DNA of 64,000 nucleotides from Craspedostauros australis (GCA_026770025.1 JAMXDE010000049.1:62001-126000); one strand, 5' to 3'; shown: positions 22,452 to 34,400, numbered from the stretch's first letter. Notes: a model not told the origin generated them from the sequence alone. Translations and numbers: made by a program.

Positions 22452-23045
22452 ATGAACACCACCACCACCACCAAGAATAACACCAAGAAGACAGTCACGT
22501 TCAACGAGAGCGTGCGATGCAAGTTCGTCCTTCACAACAAGAACTACACAGAGGAAGAGCACAGCAACGCCTTCATGAGCCACGAAGACATGCAGGCCAT
22601 CAAGGCCGACATCCGATCCACGCTGAGAGCCATCAACGATGGCACCATGCCAATGCAGCGCGGCTTGGAATCGCGCACGAGGGAGGCCTCGGAACGGCGC
22701 TCGGCTCTGAAGCACTGTGCCAGAACCACCGTCCTGGACGAACAGGCAGACCAGAAGGTCGCCGGTGATCACGATCCTGACTTCATCGCCTCCATGTACC
22801 AGCAGGTCAGCAAGAAGAGCCAGAAGGCTGCCGCCATGCGCGGAAAGATGGATGAAGAGGAGGCCGAGATGATCAGAGGCGAGGACATCATCAGCCGCCA
22901 ACAGAGATCGCAATCGCATCCAGACTGCGAGTCATATTCTCCAAAGACCATCTCGCTTGCTTCCAAGCTGAGATCGAACCCAATCAAGCCATTGAAGTCG
23001 CTGGCGGTTGGTCCCATTCGCATGTTCATCGGCAAGGCAGCCTAA
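22452..23045 (+). CDS. RVxF/RGLE family protein, member 2
   Basis: A 197-residue protein starting MNTTTTTKNN; the start is chosen because the 5' side is non-coding in character and the family motif begins at residue 12. It has KKTVTFNESVRCKF (RVxF-type, K-x-V-x-F), TEEEHSNAFMSHEDM in place of the W-Y pair of member 1, MQRGLESRTREASERR, then DHDPDFIASMYQQV and MRGKMDEEEAEM. It ends VGPIRMFIGKAA. It is closest to member 3 (25630) in the RCKF, MQRGLE and VLDEQ segments and is separated from it by 2.6 kb, both on the plus strand. This suggests local duplication. The function is unknown; phosphatase-1 docking is inferred from the motif. There is no intron. Confidence 0.88.
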   Translation: MNTTTTTKNNTKKTVTFNESVRCKFVLHNKNYTEEEHSNAFMSHEDMQAIKADIRSTLRAINDGTMPMQRGLESRTREASERRSALKHCARTTVLDEQADQKVAGDHDPDFIASMYQQVSKKSQKAAAMRGKMDEEEAEMIRGEDIISRQQRSQSHPDCESYSPKTISLASKLRSNPIKPLKSLAVGPIRMFIGKAA

Positions 23046-25629
23046 GCACCGAATGGAACATGCATTGGTATCAATACGCTATAAACAAGCCAATGCTACG
23101 GGCAGCTTGATGGGAGAAAGGGGATGTACATACACATAGAAACACAAATAGAGATAGACAAACAGACACAAACACAATCACAATCACAACTACCATAGAA
23201 AATATCACAATACAATTGCTCTACACGACGAAATGCACTTGGCACAATACAATACTGCGACTATGCCATGCACTCGCACCTGATTCCATGACCGTCTTTG
23301 CCACAGCGTTGGTGACGAGACTTTCAGAGATGTTGTTGCGTCAAGCGGCTGATCGATTTTCCTTCCTCTCACCCCACATCCTCTTTGATTTGCTTTGGTG
23401 CTCGCATCTTCCTCGTCTCGATTGCTCGGACGCGAGGCATGGTGCAAGTAACCGCAGCACAGAACAGGAGTAGATTAGATTAGATCGTACAAATAGCGAC
23501 ATCGACCGAACCTAGCATTCCTCATTTTGGGAGTACGAGGACGAAGTCCACGTCTGCGCACAGGATCATCAAGGTCGCTGTGAGCAACTGTACGTACGAT
23601 CATCGTGACAGGCGCACTTTGATCTCCTTGCCTCTCTCTCCCTTTCTCTCTCTCTCTATCTTTCTGTCTGCGCGTGCTGTGGATCCCTGTGTCAGTTCCA
23701 TCGTTGGTGTGCACGTCTGCTGGCAAGATCAGCACAACGAGGTCATCATCTCACAGAGACTCCACAGAGACTCACAGAAGCTGAAAGCAACCTCACAGAC
23801 ATGTCTGGTGCCATGCTCGCAGATGTGGAGGAGATCCCAATCCACCACGGACCGGCACCGAGGCCAAGAGATAAGAGTACAATTCGAATTCAAGTCTGAA
23901 GTAGAAGCGCAAGGGGAGAAACAACGATGTGGGTGACATCAAGAGGAAAGACGAGGATGCCGGATCGAAGATCAAAGGCATGTATGTGTGGTACGCGGAA
24001 ATGCCAATAACCGCGTTTCCATTGCATGGCTGGTGCACAATGAAGGTTTCAGCAAATGCAGATTCATGAACAACGGCGCAGACCCGAGTGTATGATAATA
24101 TCATTGGGCGCTATGAGCATGAAGCCGACGACGACGATGATGACAGGAGGTGAGCACCAAAACAGAACCCGTGACCGGCCAGGGGACGTTCTCATCAAGG
24201 TTCAATCTTTGGTTGGTGGCGACCCTGAAGAGACGGAGAGAGGCCGCAGCATCTTGCAAGCTGCGGGCTACTATGCCACCAAACCTGCGCGCAAAGGCTC
24301 CAATCAGCCGCGCCAGCAAACCTACCAGTGCTTCGGCGATGCTCGTGGATACATGGATGGCCAAAGGACAGAAGGAGAGGAGGAAAGAAATCGAGAGCAA
24401 GTAGTGCGCCAGCTAGCAGAGCAGCGAAGAATGAGCACATCTGAGTTGGGAACACCGCCGCCATCCAACCGCATCCACGTCGTCACCATCAGCGCCAACA
24501 ACCACAAGTATCCATAGACATTATACAATCACATCCGCGTCCAAATCCGAGGGCCAACGTCGTCATACTACTCCAAGGAGGAAGAGCACCCCAATGTCAC
24601 CCACCGATGAACCCGAAGACGCTGCTTGCGTGATCTTACAGTTCGTATGCGTGTCTCCTGTTCAAGACCTTTTGCCAAAATGTTCCTCACTGTGAGAGTC
24701 TGTGTCAGCGCATTTTGGTCCCCACAGAGAAACCAAGACCATAGATCTTGGGATGTGGCATGGGTATCGCTGGTGTGGCCGCGGATGACATCAACTGCGA
24801 CAAGAACGATGATACCAACGCCACAATCATGATGAGCAACACAAAACGGATCCATCTATTTTCGGAAAGTGTTGGTTTCTGACGAAAGAGGTATCGATGG
24901 TGGTGAGGAGTGTCAACAATTGGCCGAGTTGCGGAACTGCACTCCGTCTTGTATCCGCCACTTCGCTGTCCCGTTCTTCACCACCGCCGTTCTTCCGTGG
25001 TTATCTGTTGGTCCAATCCTCTTTTTGTGATCAATGCCTGCAACAACGCGGTGGGATAGTTGTCACAAGCAAGCCATCCTCGGCATATCTTTCGCCCTTT
25101 GCTTCATGTCACACCTTCAGAAACTTAACATAACTGCCTCTCTGCACCACTTTCGTGTTCTTTGGAATGCGCAGAAGGAGAATATAAATTGTGCGGAACA
25201 ACAGAAAGAGCATAATTACAGATGGACAGGTAAGAGAAATATGCGTATTCATAGCACGTCACAACACAGGCCATTCAACCCTTCAGCCAAATGACCCCAT
25301 GGATGACTGTGCACGATCGAATGAACGCCAGTTTGTGCGCAGTCATTCGCCACAGCGCAATTCGATTTCCCACGGAGCTTTCGAAAACGATGCCACGAAC
25401 GTGGCGGAATCCCGTGAGGTGAACTGGCAACCAACACAAACGCCCACGCAAAACGACGCAAGTGTGTTGGGCGCAGCTCGCGGTGCAAAGTACCCGTAAC
25501 TGCGGCATCACTGCGACCGCTCTTCTCCCTTCTTCGGTGGTTTGTCTGTTGTTCTCACAAAATCAAACCGATCACAACCCAAAACCAAAGATAAAAAACA
25601 GCAAGCACAACCAACACACCAAATTCACG
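23046..25629. other. 2.6-kb spacer between two RVxF family genes
   Basis: It contains a TCTCTCTC tract (about 23635-23665). A plus-strand frame at 24056-24517 and ATG-initiated minus-strand frames around 24101-24855 look weakly protein-like, but none shows a domain and they overlap one another. No gene is called with confidence. Confidence 0.4.
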
Positions 25630-26382
25630 ATGGCTACTACCACCACCACCAACAACAGCAGCGGCAACAACAACAAGCGCCGCGTGTCCTTCAACGAACG
25701 CGTGCGCTGCAAGTTCTCCCTGCACCACAACGACTTCACAGAGGAAGAGAGAATCGCTACGTGGATGACAAGGGAGGAGATGATGGCCACGCGCGACGAC
25801 ATCCGCTCCACCATCTTGGACATCCAGGCCGGCAAGCTGCCGATGCAACGTGGTCTGGAGTTCCGCACCAAGGCGGCATCCAAGCGCAGGGCCGCATTGA
25901 AGAACGAGGCCAGGGCCGTCGTTCTTGATGAACAGTCCGACCAGCGCAGGGAAGGGGATTGCGATGTGCAGTACATGGCGGAAATGTACGCCGAGGTCTG
26001 CGAAGGTTCACAGCGACAGGCCGGACTCCGCGGCATGCTCGATGAGCAGGTTGCGAGGCAGCTAAATTCACTCAAGGGCGATGATGACACCGCTTCCACC
26101 GCATCTTCATCGTACCTCTCTCTTTCGTCCATCAGCGAAGGTTCACAGGTACCGGAGACGGAGAGCGTGACAGGAAGCAGCCAAAGCAACCACCAGAACA
26201 GCACCTTCCCATCCGGCGTTTCTCCCAAGAAACGCCTACCAGGCATCTCCAAACTCTCGCAGCTGTTGATGCCATCATCGTCGTCATCGTCAGCATCATC
26301 TTCTTCATCATCCATGATGTCGAGAAAGATTAGCAAACCACGCATGGGTCCGATCAGATTGCTCGTTGGAAAGGCAGCCTAA
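25630..26382 (+). CDS. RVxF/RGLE family protein, member 3
   Basis: A 250-residue protein starting MATTTTTNNSSG. Its motifs are KRRVSFNERVRCKF (R-x-V-x-F), FTEEERIATWMTREEM, the box PMQRGLEFRTKAASKRR, VVLDEQSDQ, a YMAEMYAEV...LRGMLDEQ segment, and a long Ser-rich tract (about residues 155-235). The end is GPIRLLVGKAA. The residue in the x position of the RVxF motif is Ser, which in other phosphatase-1 partners can be a phosphorylation switch; that is a known principle and not shown here. Its similarity to member 2 over the first ~150 residues and at the last 11 residues, with a variable middle, points to duplication followed by divergence of the linker. Soluble; no introns. Confidence 0.88.
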   Translation: MATTTTTNNSSGNNNKRRVSFNERVRCKFSLHHNDFTEEERIATWMTREEMMATRDDIRSTILDIQAGKLPMQRGLEFRTKAASKRRAALKNEARAVVLDEQSDQRREGDCDVQYMAEMYAEVCEGSQRQAGLRGMLDEQVARQLNSLKGDDDTASTASSSYLSLSSISEGSQVPETESVTGSSQSNHQNSTFPSGVSPKKRLPGISKLSQLLMPSSSSSSASSSSSSMMSRKISKPRMGPIRLLVGKAA

Positions 26383-27912
26383 AGGAGCGCACCGCCCACA
26401 GCATTGCAACGACATTCGATTGCAGTCTCCACGCAGTGGAAAATACGAGTAGACGAGCCATTCACACGCGCGCCAGTGCCCATAGCGTACCATACACCAT
26501 ACACCATGCCACATAATACAATACTAGAGTAATACAATAGAGACATCACTTCAGAACCACAAACACACGCACACATGCTGCTAGCCTTAAACGCACGCTC
26601 CATTGTACAAACAGAAACAGCAGGAGCAGCAGCAACAACAACAACAACATTGATTTGGAAGTCGTCATCCTGCCGCGATACTTGGTACCTGTGTTGGCAT
26701 TGCCACTCGTTGGAGCGACACGACCATGATGCTCTTGCAGGCACCCCACAACGCAGACACCACGATTTCCATCTTTCGGATGACTGTCATAATCATACCG
26801 CACGAATGCCCGGTCAGTCTTTAGCTCCGAGGCCCATTGGCCGATTAATTGCTTGCTTGCCGAGATCTTCTCTTCACTGGTCGATCGAAGTGTCAGCCCG
26901 TGTCCTTGCATAGCATGCCCATGGGCACATAAATGAACGAATTACTATCCACATACTATATATACATCGCACAAATAGTAGTATTTCAGTTGAAGCGCAC
27001 ACGAATGGCAGGAACGGGTGGATGATTGTATCTGCAGACTTTTTCTTTCTCGAGACGAGCGATGCCGATACGACTATCTTCATTGGTCAGGGATGAAGCA
27101 GAGCAGGACACTACGGGGGACCAGCACATGGTGCCACCAACTCTCAGCAACTGCCTCCTCTTGCTCGTAGGATACAGAACGAGAAAGATCCACCGCTCGC
27201 TCAAGAGAGAGCGATACGGGTCCTGGAGTCTGCGGCCAGTGCGAAACCGTCCGCCGTCTTCTTTCCTTTCTGGGTGGACAAGACCACGATAGGATGATTC
27301 ATCCTCACCCTGTGATAACCGCCCTTGAACATCCCCGAGTGTGTAACATTTGCGACATTGTGAACACAGCGCATAGGATGTGGAGTGGGAGCCTTTGGTG
27401 CGTGCGGTTGCACCATGACCACATGAAGCACATGGCCGACAGGATCTCGGGGGTTCTGACGGAATGGTCGGGATAATGCCTGATGCGCTTCCTCCCAGCA
27501 ACGATCAAGAGCACAACTCCCACCCCATCTTGTTCAGAGACACGAATACAGATGGCGTGAGAGAAGCAGAGTTTGCGGCCTGCCAAGGACGGTGACTGAG
27601 AAGGGTTGATGGCTCATACGTGGAAGGAGAACATTGTGACTGAGCATGATCATGGCGAATCTCTGACATCACGCATTCCTCTGAGAGTGTAATACAAGCA
27701 AAACATCGAGTACCTCCACCATGCCCAGCCCTGTCCCCTCTGATGTCCGTATCCTTGGAAAGCCGGACAGTAGGAAAGGATGCAGGTATTGGCGCCTCGG
27801 AATCGCCAACTTTACTAGTTCGTGTTCTATTTTGCTCGTATGATATGACATGTGGTCGTATCATTCATTTCTACTTTGATCCTGCCACCATGCGAGTCCA
27901 GAGGATTCTCTG
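26383..27912. other. 1.5-kb intergenic region with coding-like fragments
   Basis: On the minus strand between about 26990 and 27860 several overlapping frames read as plausible protein (for example a stretch ending RYNHPPVPAIRVRFN with CxxC pairs upstream) but lack a consistent ATG start and switch frame. They may be exons of an unresolved gene or a decayed gene. A CAACAA repeat lies near 26621-26650. Confidence 0.35.
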
Positions 27913-29925
27913 CTATGCCCCGCTCCCCGTTGCACTACTATGTTCCATGGTGAGCATGGCGCGGATGGACTCTCGCAGCCGCTTGTCGTGAAGATGTATC
28001 TCAAAGGAGTGGCCGGGCTGTAAGTTTTGATGAGAATTGCTCTTCGTAGTTCGGCGCGTCTTTTTGATGCGAGAGCGGAGAGGAGCGACGCTGGATGGAG
28101 AAAAGAGCGGCGGCGGCAAAGGCAGCGAGAGGAGATGGGACGGTGATTGCGAGTGCGGTTGTGGTTGCGGCGTCGTCGGATACTCCAGATCTGTGATGGC
28201 TGTTTGACGAAAAGGTCGCGAAGTCGGCGGCAATGTGTGCTGCTGCTGCCGCGGGACAGTATCTTCCACCAAGCGTTGATGGAAGTACACGTCCTTGGCT
28301 TCCTTCTGGTCGTACAAACCGAGTATCGCCGAGTATGTTTTGCACCGTTCCGTGGCCTCCATGTAGAGTTGCGCTAGCGTGGTGTTGTAGAACACCGTGT
28401 CATCGTCCATATTGCTTGGAAGGGCACATGGTTGGTTGTTGATGTTGCCCATCTGAGTGTTTGTGTCGGCACCGGGGCCCAGCACGCTGCCTTCCTGAGT
28501 CTGGAACTCCGCCTGGTAGGCCATGACCAAAGATCTGACGTTTTGAATCCTGGCTCGCCTGGAGTAGACCTTGAGGAGCCTGACGTTGGCGTCGTTGTCG
28601 CAGTCGGCGAAAGCGGTGCCCCCAGAGTTGGTGAAGCTGTCGTTGCTGTCGGAGGATCCCTTTCTGCCCCTTTTGTGGGGTGGGTCTGTCGCAGATACGG
28701 CCGCGTCCACGTGATCCGCAAAGCAACAGAGGGGAGGAGAATGCATGGTGAGGACGGTGACACCGGACTGTATCTCCAGGCCTCTCTCCAGCAGCTTGCG
28801 TCCCCGACAGATGTCCCGTGCCAGATCCGCCGTCTGACGGTGTATGGTCTTGATCTCCTTTCTCGTGTACCAGAGACGCTTGCGCTGGGAGGGTTTCATG
28901 ATGCGCCAGCTGGGTATCTCGCGCAGGGTGCGAGCAGTGGCGGTGTCATCGAATCTGACATGGCGTGCAAGGTTCGGTCTCTTTCCATCACCGGGATGAT
29001 GCATCGCGTCGTCGTCGTCATGTTCATCCCAGGATGGATGGCCGCGCATGTGGGGAGACGAGAGAGCGCTGATGTCGTCCGAGTGGATGAGGCTTGCCCG
29101 GGGCTCCGCGTAATCGTAGGAGTGAGCGGCATGGGCCGGAATGGCCTCATCGAAGTCGTCGTGGAAGCCATCATGGTCATCCTGGAGGGAGGTGTGGGTG
29201 CCATTGGAAGAGATGGTGGAGTCATCCGAGATGTTGACGAGCTGCACCTTCCAGGTGTCATCGCTGCTGTTGGTGTCGCAGTCCGAATCATCATGTTCAT
29301 GGTGAACAAGCTCATCCCGAACATTAGCGGCACCAGCATTGCGAGCACCAATATGTGCACTATGATGAGCATTCCCACCAGCATCAATACTGACACCATA
29401 ATAGTCGTCATGTTGATCATCATGTTGATGATCACGGTCATAGGCCCGCGCACCGTGTCCCATGCGGGACATTGTGCCATTCTGGCGTCCCATGCGGGAC
29501 TGGCGGCCTTGTGCGGGTTGGTTACGAATCTCGTCATTGTGTGCGGTTCCATCCGCTGGAGACCGGTGCTGAGACTGCCCTTCTTCGGAGACCAGGCTGA
29601 GGCAGGAGATGCTCTCGAGAGGATGTTGCAACTGTGACCGTGCAGTTGCAGTTGCATGACCATCCGCACGAGTCTGCGCTCGATTCATGACGTAACCTGG
29701 CGATAGCAATGCCATGTTGGACCTGCCGCGAGACCGGCGGCGTGTCACGTCCATGTGGACCTTGTCGGTCTTGCGCACAAAGTCCATGCCGGACGAGCGA
29801 TGATACGAATAGGAGTAGCTGCCCTGCTCCGCGACGCCCGAAGACAGCACGAGCCTGACGTTGCCAGTGTCCAGATCTGCGGAGATGGCGGTGCTGTTGG
29901 CGGTGCTATCGATGTTGTCCGGCAT
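27913..29925 (-). CDS. RVxF/RGLE family protein, long divergent member 4
   Basis: A 670-residue protein. The start is placed at the ATG of MPDNIDSTANS; the two codons before it (GTG GAG) give no ATG. The first ~310 residues are low-complexity, rich in Asp, His and Asn. At ~310 comes LARHVRFDDTATARTL, an R-x-V-x-F site like the other three members, followed by KRLWYTRKEIKTIHRQ (W-Y pair) and KLLERGLEIQSG (RGLE box). Further on, TTLAQLYMEATERC and LGLYDQKEAKDVYF replace the Y...RGxxDE segment. The C-terminus is Pro/Ser-rich and then basic, and lacks the GKAA ending. The order of motifs makes membership of the family likely despite the divergence. A GAGCAGAGTAGAGAAGAGG purine-rich tract precedes the start on the coding strand. 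Single exon. Function unknown. Confidence 0.82.
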   Translation of the reverse strand: MPDNIDSTANSTAISADLDTGNVRLVLSSGVAEQGSYSYSYHRSSGMDFVRKTDKVHMDVTRRRSRGRSNMALLSPGYVMNRAQTRADGHATATARSQLQHPLESISCLSLVSEEGQSQHRSPADGTAHNDEIRNQPAQGRQSRMGRQNGTMSRMGHGARAYDRDHQHDDQHDDYYGVSIDAGGNAHHSAHIGARNAGAANVRDELVHHEHDDSDCDTNSSDDTWKVQLVNISDDSTISSNGTHTSLQDDHDGFHDDFDEAIPAHAAHSYDYAEPRASLIHSDDISALSSPHMRGHPSWDEHDDDDAMHHPGDGKRPNLARHVRFDDTATARTLREIPSWRIMKPSQRKRLWYTRKEIKTIHRQTADLARDICRGRKLLERGLEIQSGVTVLTMHSPPLCCFADHVDAAVSATDPPHKRGRKGSSDSNDSFTNSGGTAFADCDNDANVRLLKVYSRRARIQNVRSLVMAYQAEFQTQEGSVLGPGADTNTQMGNINNQPCALPSNMDDDTVFYNTTLAQLYMEATERCKTYSAILGLYDQKEAKDVYFHQRLVEDTVPRQQQHTLPPTSRPFRQTAITDLEYPTTPQPQPHSQSPSHLLSLPLPPPLFSPSSVAPLRSRIKKTRRTTKSNSHQNLQPGHSFEIHLHDKRLRESIRAMLTMEHSSATGSGA

Positions 29926-31440
29926 CTCCACGTGCGCCTCCGAGGCTTGTGATTCCTCTCTGCTCTCTCTCCTCTGTCCTCTTCTCTGCTCTGTCCTCTT
30001 CTCTACTCTGCTCTACGATGCACACTTCAACGAGTGTCCTCTGGATGCTTCGATGCTGGCACAATCTATGAGTAGATCGTATGGTGGTTGTGCGAGAACC
30101 GTGATGTTTGATGGCTGCCTTCTCGTACGACTACACGTATGACTATAGTATTTGTGTTGGTAGTAGTAGTAGTAGTATTAGCAGTAGTAGTATTAGCAGT
30201 AGTAGTATCACCCCAGAGCGTGATGAACCTTTCTGCCTCTTGGGAGTGTCAGGGTGGAGCGCGGTGGAGTGTCGGGTGTCGTTGTGCAAGGTCGGAGGAT
30301 CCCACCACGAACTCGGCGGCTTCTACGAGTACGAGTACGACTTCAGAAGAAGAGTAGATACCATCGTGTTCTGTGCATCATGGTTCATTCCGCCTGTACA
30401 CTCAAACAAACAACACAACAACAACCAAAACAACAACAGGAATTCGCAGCTGCACACACGCCTGTCTTCCAACAATACAGCCCATCAAACCAAACACGCA
30501 CACACGACACGAACAGAAAGCTCCCAACATGCGCCACGACAGCGGCCAAACAAACCGATTTGTTCTTTGTATTTCCCTCACCCTCTGCGGCAGCTGCGCG
30601 TTGTTTCGCACTTCCAACTGTCACGACTCCTCTTCTCTTCTCTGCACAGCACAGTACAATAGCCCAACGCAAGAATCATAGCACGCTTCCAAACACCAAG
30701 ATGCAAAAGGGTGGTTCGGGTTTTCGGCAGTTGGTGCTTGTCAATTTGTTCCATCTCAACGGTATTGGCGATGCGTCATGTCTCATTCAAGGACATTGAT
30801 TCGATTGTACGTGGACTTTCCATCACTGCTGAGCACAATAATAAATGAAATATTAAGTCCGTACGACGTTCGAGAATACGTGAATCAACAACGCCCAATC
30901 GTGGATTCACCACAATATCAATACTGAATTTGGCTCCTGTGCTACTCCAGTATCCATTTCGCGACACGACACAAACGATAGCACAAGACGTACTAGGACA
31001 GACCCATTATTGACACCTCGCAACGCAATCACAAACAAACACACACGCGCAAACACAACAAGAGAGCAGAAAATCTTGGCACGAACGGCGTGGCTGTTGT
31101 GGTGGGTGCTTCGACCATCACCATCATCATCGTGACATGCACAACAGCGACACCGTCTCATTCCACATGAATGTTTGATTGCAGGATCGCACGATTAGAC
31201 AAGCTGACGAATCCTCCTCATCACTGCTCGTTCCGTTGGCATCATCATCAACATCAACAGCATCGCATCCATTGCACTGCATTGCATTGTCGATCCCACT
31301 AGTCGCACTCGATCGATCAGTCAACCACACAGGCAAGAGAGAAGCAAGCAAGAACGACGAACACGACAGAATCCGTACTGCAGAGCACTCCACATTCCAT
31401 ACCGCAGAGCACTGTCGCTCGTATCGTATCGTATCTGACG
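29926..31440. promoter_or_regulatory. Divergent intergenic region, RVxF member 4 and TPS-TPP genes
   Basis: This 1.5-kb stretch separates two divergent starts. It holds a long CTCTGTCCTCTTCTCT-type tract (about 29955-30015) directly upstream of the minus-strand start, and a TAGTAGTAG/TATTAGCAG repeat (about 30157-30208). Short frames near 30.1-30.8 kb show no domain. Confidence 0.4.
30157..30208. repeat. TAG-type trinucleotide repeat
   Basis: Imperfect tandem TAG units interrupted by TATTAGCAG occur here in the intergenic space. Confidence 0.8.
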
Positions 31441-34400
31441 ATGGAGGCAAGTTCCAACCTCCCGGGACGCGTGGTGCGGCTGCACTTCACCTGCAAGGCG
31501 GAGCTGCCCATGGGATCGCAGCTGCGCGTCACGGGATCGACGCTGTGGGCGCCCACCTCGCTCACGAGCTCCCAGGATCCCATGAACGCGCACGCCATTG
31601 CGCAGAAGCAGGCCTCGGAGTCCTTCCCCACGACCGCGGATGAGGCCATGGATGGTGTGGCTTCTCCTGCTGGAGCCTCTCCCACGGCTGTCACCACAGG
31701 TGCTGCTGCAGGTGTTGCTGCAGGTGTCACCGCAGGTGTCACGACAGGTGTTGCCAACAGCAACAACAACAATAATAACAACAACGCGCCACCAGCGCAA
31801 TCCTCCTCGTGGGGCGATGACTCCTACGCCTACTCGCAGGCCCTGGGACTGGACTCCTCGCCCAACGCCACTGCCTCAGCGCTGTACACCAGCAGCATCG
31901 AGATGGTCACCACCCCGGAGACCTACCCCATCTGGAAGACCAAGACCCCGGTCATCCTCGTGCTGCACAAGAACTCCGCCAGGAACAAGATCCAGCACCA
32001 CTACTTCCGCTACCTCGTGGTCACGCCCGGCGCCTCCCTGGACTCCATCGAGGACGACATGTCGGCCCTGCGTCGCCAGTCCCAAGCCTCCTTCCAGAGC
32101 TCCCTGCAGGGCTCCCTTCAGGAGGACGCGCACGCCGACTCCATGGACAACGACCAGCTCGCCATGCTCACGGCTGCCTCCACCACCAACGAGTTCGGCA
32201 CCTCCACGCCCGTCATGATGTGGGAGAACCCCTTCGAGGACACGCTGGCCCAGAATCCCACCCAGCCCAACGCCAACGCCTCCTCCTTCTCGCGCAAGAG
32301 CGCCTCGCGCCTCACCGACGGCCGCCAATCGGCCTCCTCCAGCATGGCCAGCCTCACCACCGCCACGGGCACCATCTGGGACGGCGAGGCTTCCAACCCC
32401 GCAACCATCATGCAGCACCTCGCCAACCTGCCCTACCGCACCCTCGACATCCACACGGACGCTGCGCAATGCATGGTGCCAGATGACGACCGCTTGGATG
32501 CCTGGGACTGCCCTGATGATGACTCCTTTCGTCACTACAGGATCCGCTCCAGCATCAGCGACCAGCAGCAGCAAGTGCAGGCGCAATCGCAAGGGCAAAC
32601 GCACACACAGCAGCAGGCACAGACACAGACACAGGGTGCAGCCTTAGCCACACCCACCAAGCTCATGAAGCGAGTTTCGGATATCTCAGACGACTTCATG
32701 GAGGATGCGGCCGCGCATCTGGCGTCAGGCGGATCGACGACGCCGCCCGCCAAGGGCTCGTGGACGACGCCCCCACCACGTTCGGCTAACTCAATGCTGC
32801 CTCCCCTAAGACAGGACATCTTCTTCATCTGCTTTCATCTACCCGTCGTTGTGGTGCAGGACCCGACCACCAAGGAATGGTCCGCCGCGTGGAACGAATC
32901 GCTCCTGGCGAGGTCGGAGGGCAGCAAGATCGTCGACACCATGTCCACGCAATGGGTCGGGACCGTCACCAGCTACCCGCCCATGAAGACCGACGAGGAC
33001 CGTGAGACGGTCAGCAAGATACTCGCGGACATGAACTGCACACCCATCTTCGTGCCGCCCGAGATCCGTCAGGATCATTACTACGGATTCTGCAAGCAGG
33101 TCCTCTGGCCGGCATTCCACAACATCGACCTCCTCGACCTCAGCACGTCCGGTCTCATCGTGCAGTTCGACGACGGATCGGCATCGTCCAATTGGGACCA
33201 ATCCAGGCTGGACAACTGGTGGACGGCCTACCAGAAGGTCAACAGACAGTTCGCCACCGTCGTCGAATCCCTTGTCACCCCCGACAGCACGCTATGGATC
33301 CATGACTACCATCTCTCCCTCCTCCCAACCTACCTCAAGGACTCCTACCCGCGCAACTCCGCTCTCTGCCGCAAGGTATTCTTCCTCCACATCCCCTTCC
33401 CCACATCGCAGATCTTCCGCGAACTCGAGTGCGGTGAGGCCATCCTCGAGGGCATGCTGCATGCGGACGTCGTCGGCTTCCACGCTTTTGACCATGCCCG
33501 TCACTTCCTCAACGCGGCCAAGCGCATCCTTGGACTCAATTACGAATCCTTGATCGGGGGATTGATCGGCGTCCAGTACAAGGCGCGCACCGTCCTCGTC
33601 AGCATGTCCAACGTCAGCATCGAACCGCGTCAGTTGAATGGTACGTTCGTTATTCTCTATTGCTGCATTGCCACATTGCATTGAACTGTATTGGCTACAC
33701 TGCATTGAACTGTTTTGTTGTTGCATTGCTTTGCTCCACCATCCCAATCACTCACTCACCACATCCATGATCTCTCTATCTTTCTCTCACAAAACACAAA
33801 CACGACTTGGACCATGATATTGACGAAAACAACGTCACAATGCTGGACTACACCACCCAACATAATACTCCACTCTACTCTACTCTACTGCACTTACATC
33901 CACCGATACAGCTGCACTTTCTTTGCCAACGGTGGACGCTGGTTGCATGGACCTGAAGAAGAAGCACGGAAAACGCAAGATCATCGGAGGCGTGGACATC
34001 GGCCAAAGACTGTCAGGGATTTCCCTCAAGCTGCTGGCATACGAGCGTCTCCTTCATGACTATCCCTCCTGGCAGAAGAAGGTGGTCATGGTGCAACGCG
34101 TCTTGGTGCCAGGCACTCGGTTGGCCGATGAACAATCCACAACCCGCGAACTCAGAGGACTCGTGCAGCGCATCCAGACCAAGTTCGGACCATCCGTCAT
34201 CGATTACAGCGAATGCATCGGCTCCTCCCTGCCAATGGACCTGCGCCTGGCACTCTGGAAGGCAACTGATGTCTTCATGTGCACCCCCATCCGAGAAGGG
34301 CTCAACCACTGGCCCATGGAGTACATCTACTCCAAGTCCAAGGATCATGCCGGCGTCGTCATCACGTCGGAATTCAGCTCCGTCTGCTCCATCCTCAATG

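Noticed and set aside
24056-24517. Plus-strand 153-codon frame in the spacer between family members 2 and 3
   Set aside because: Somewhat protein-like, but minus-strand frames over the same bases look equally plausible, and no domain supports either.
28432-29637. Plus-strand 401-codon frame
   Set aside because: Antisense to RVxF family member 4, with no ATG-linked motif; a shadow of the Asp/His-rich coding sequence.
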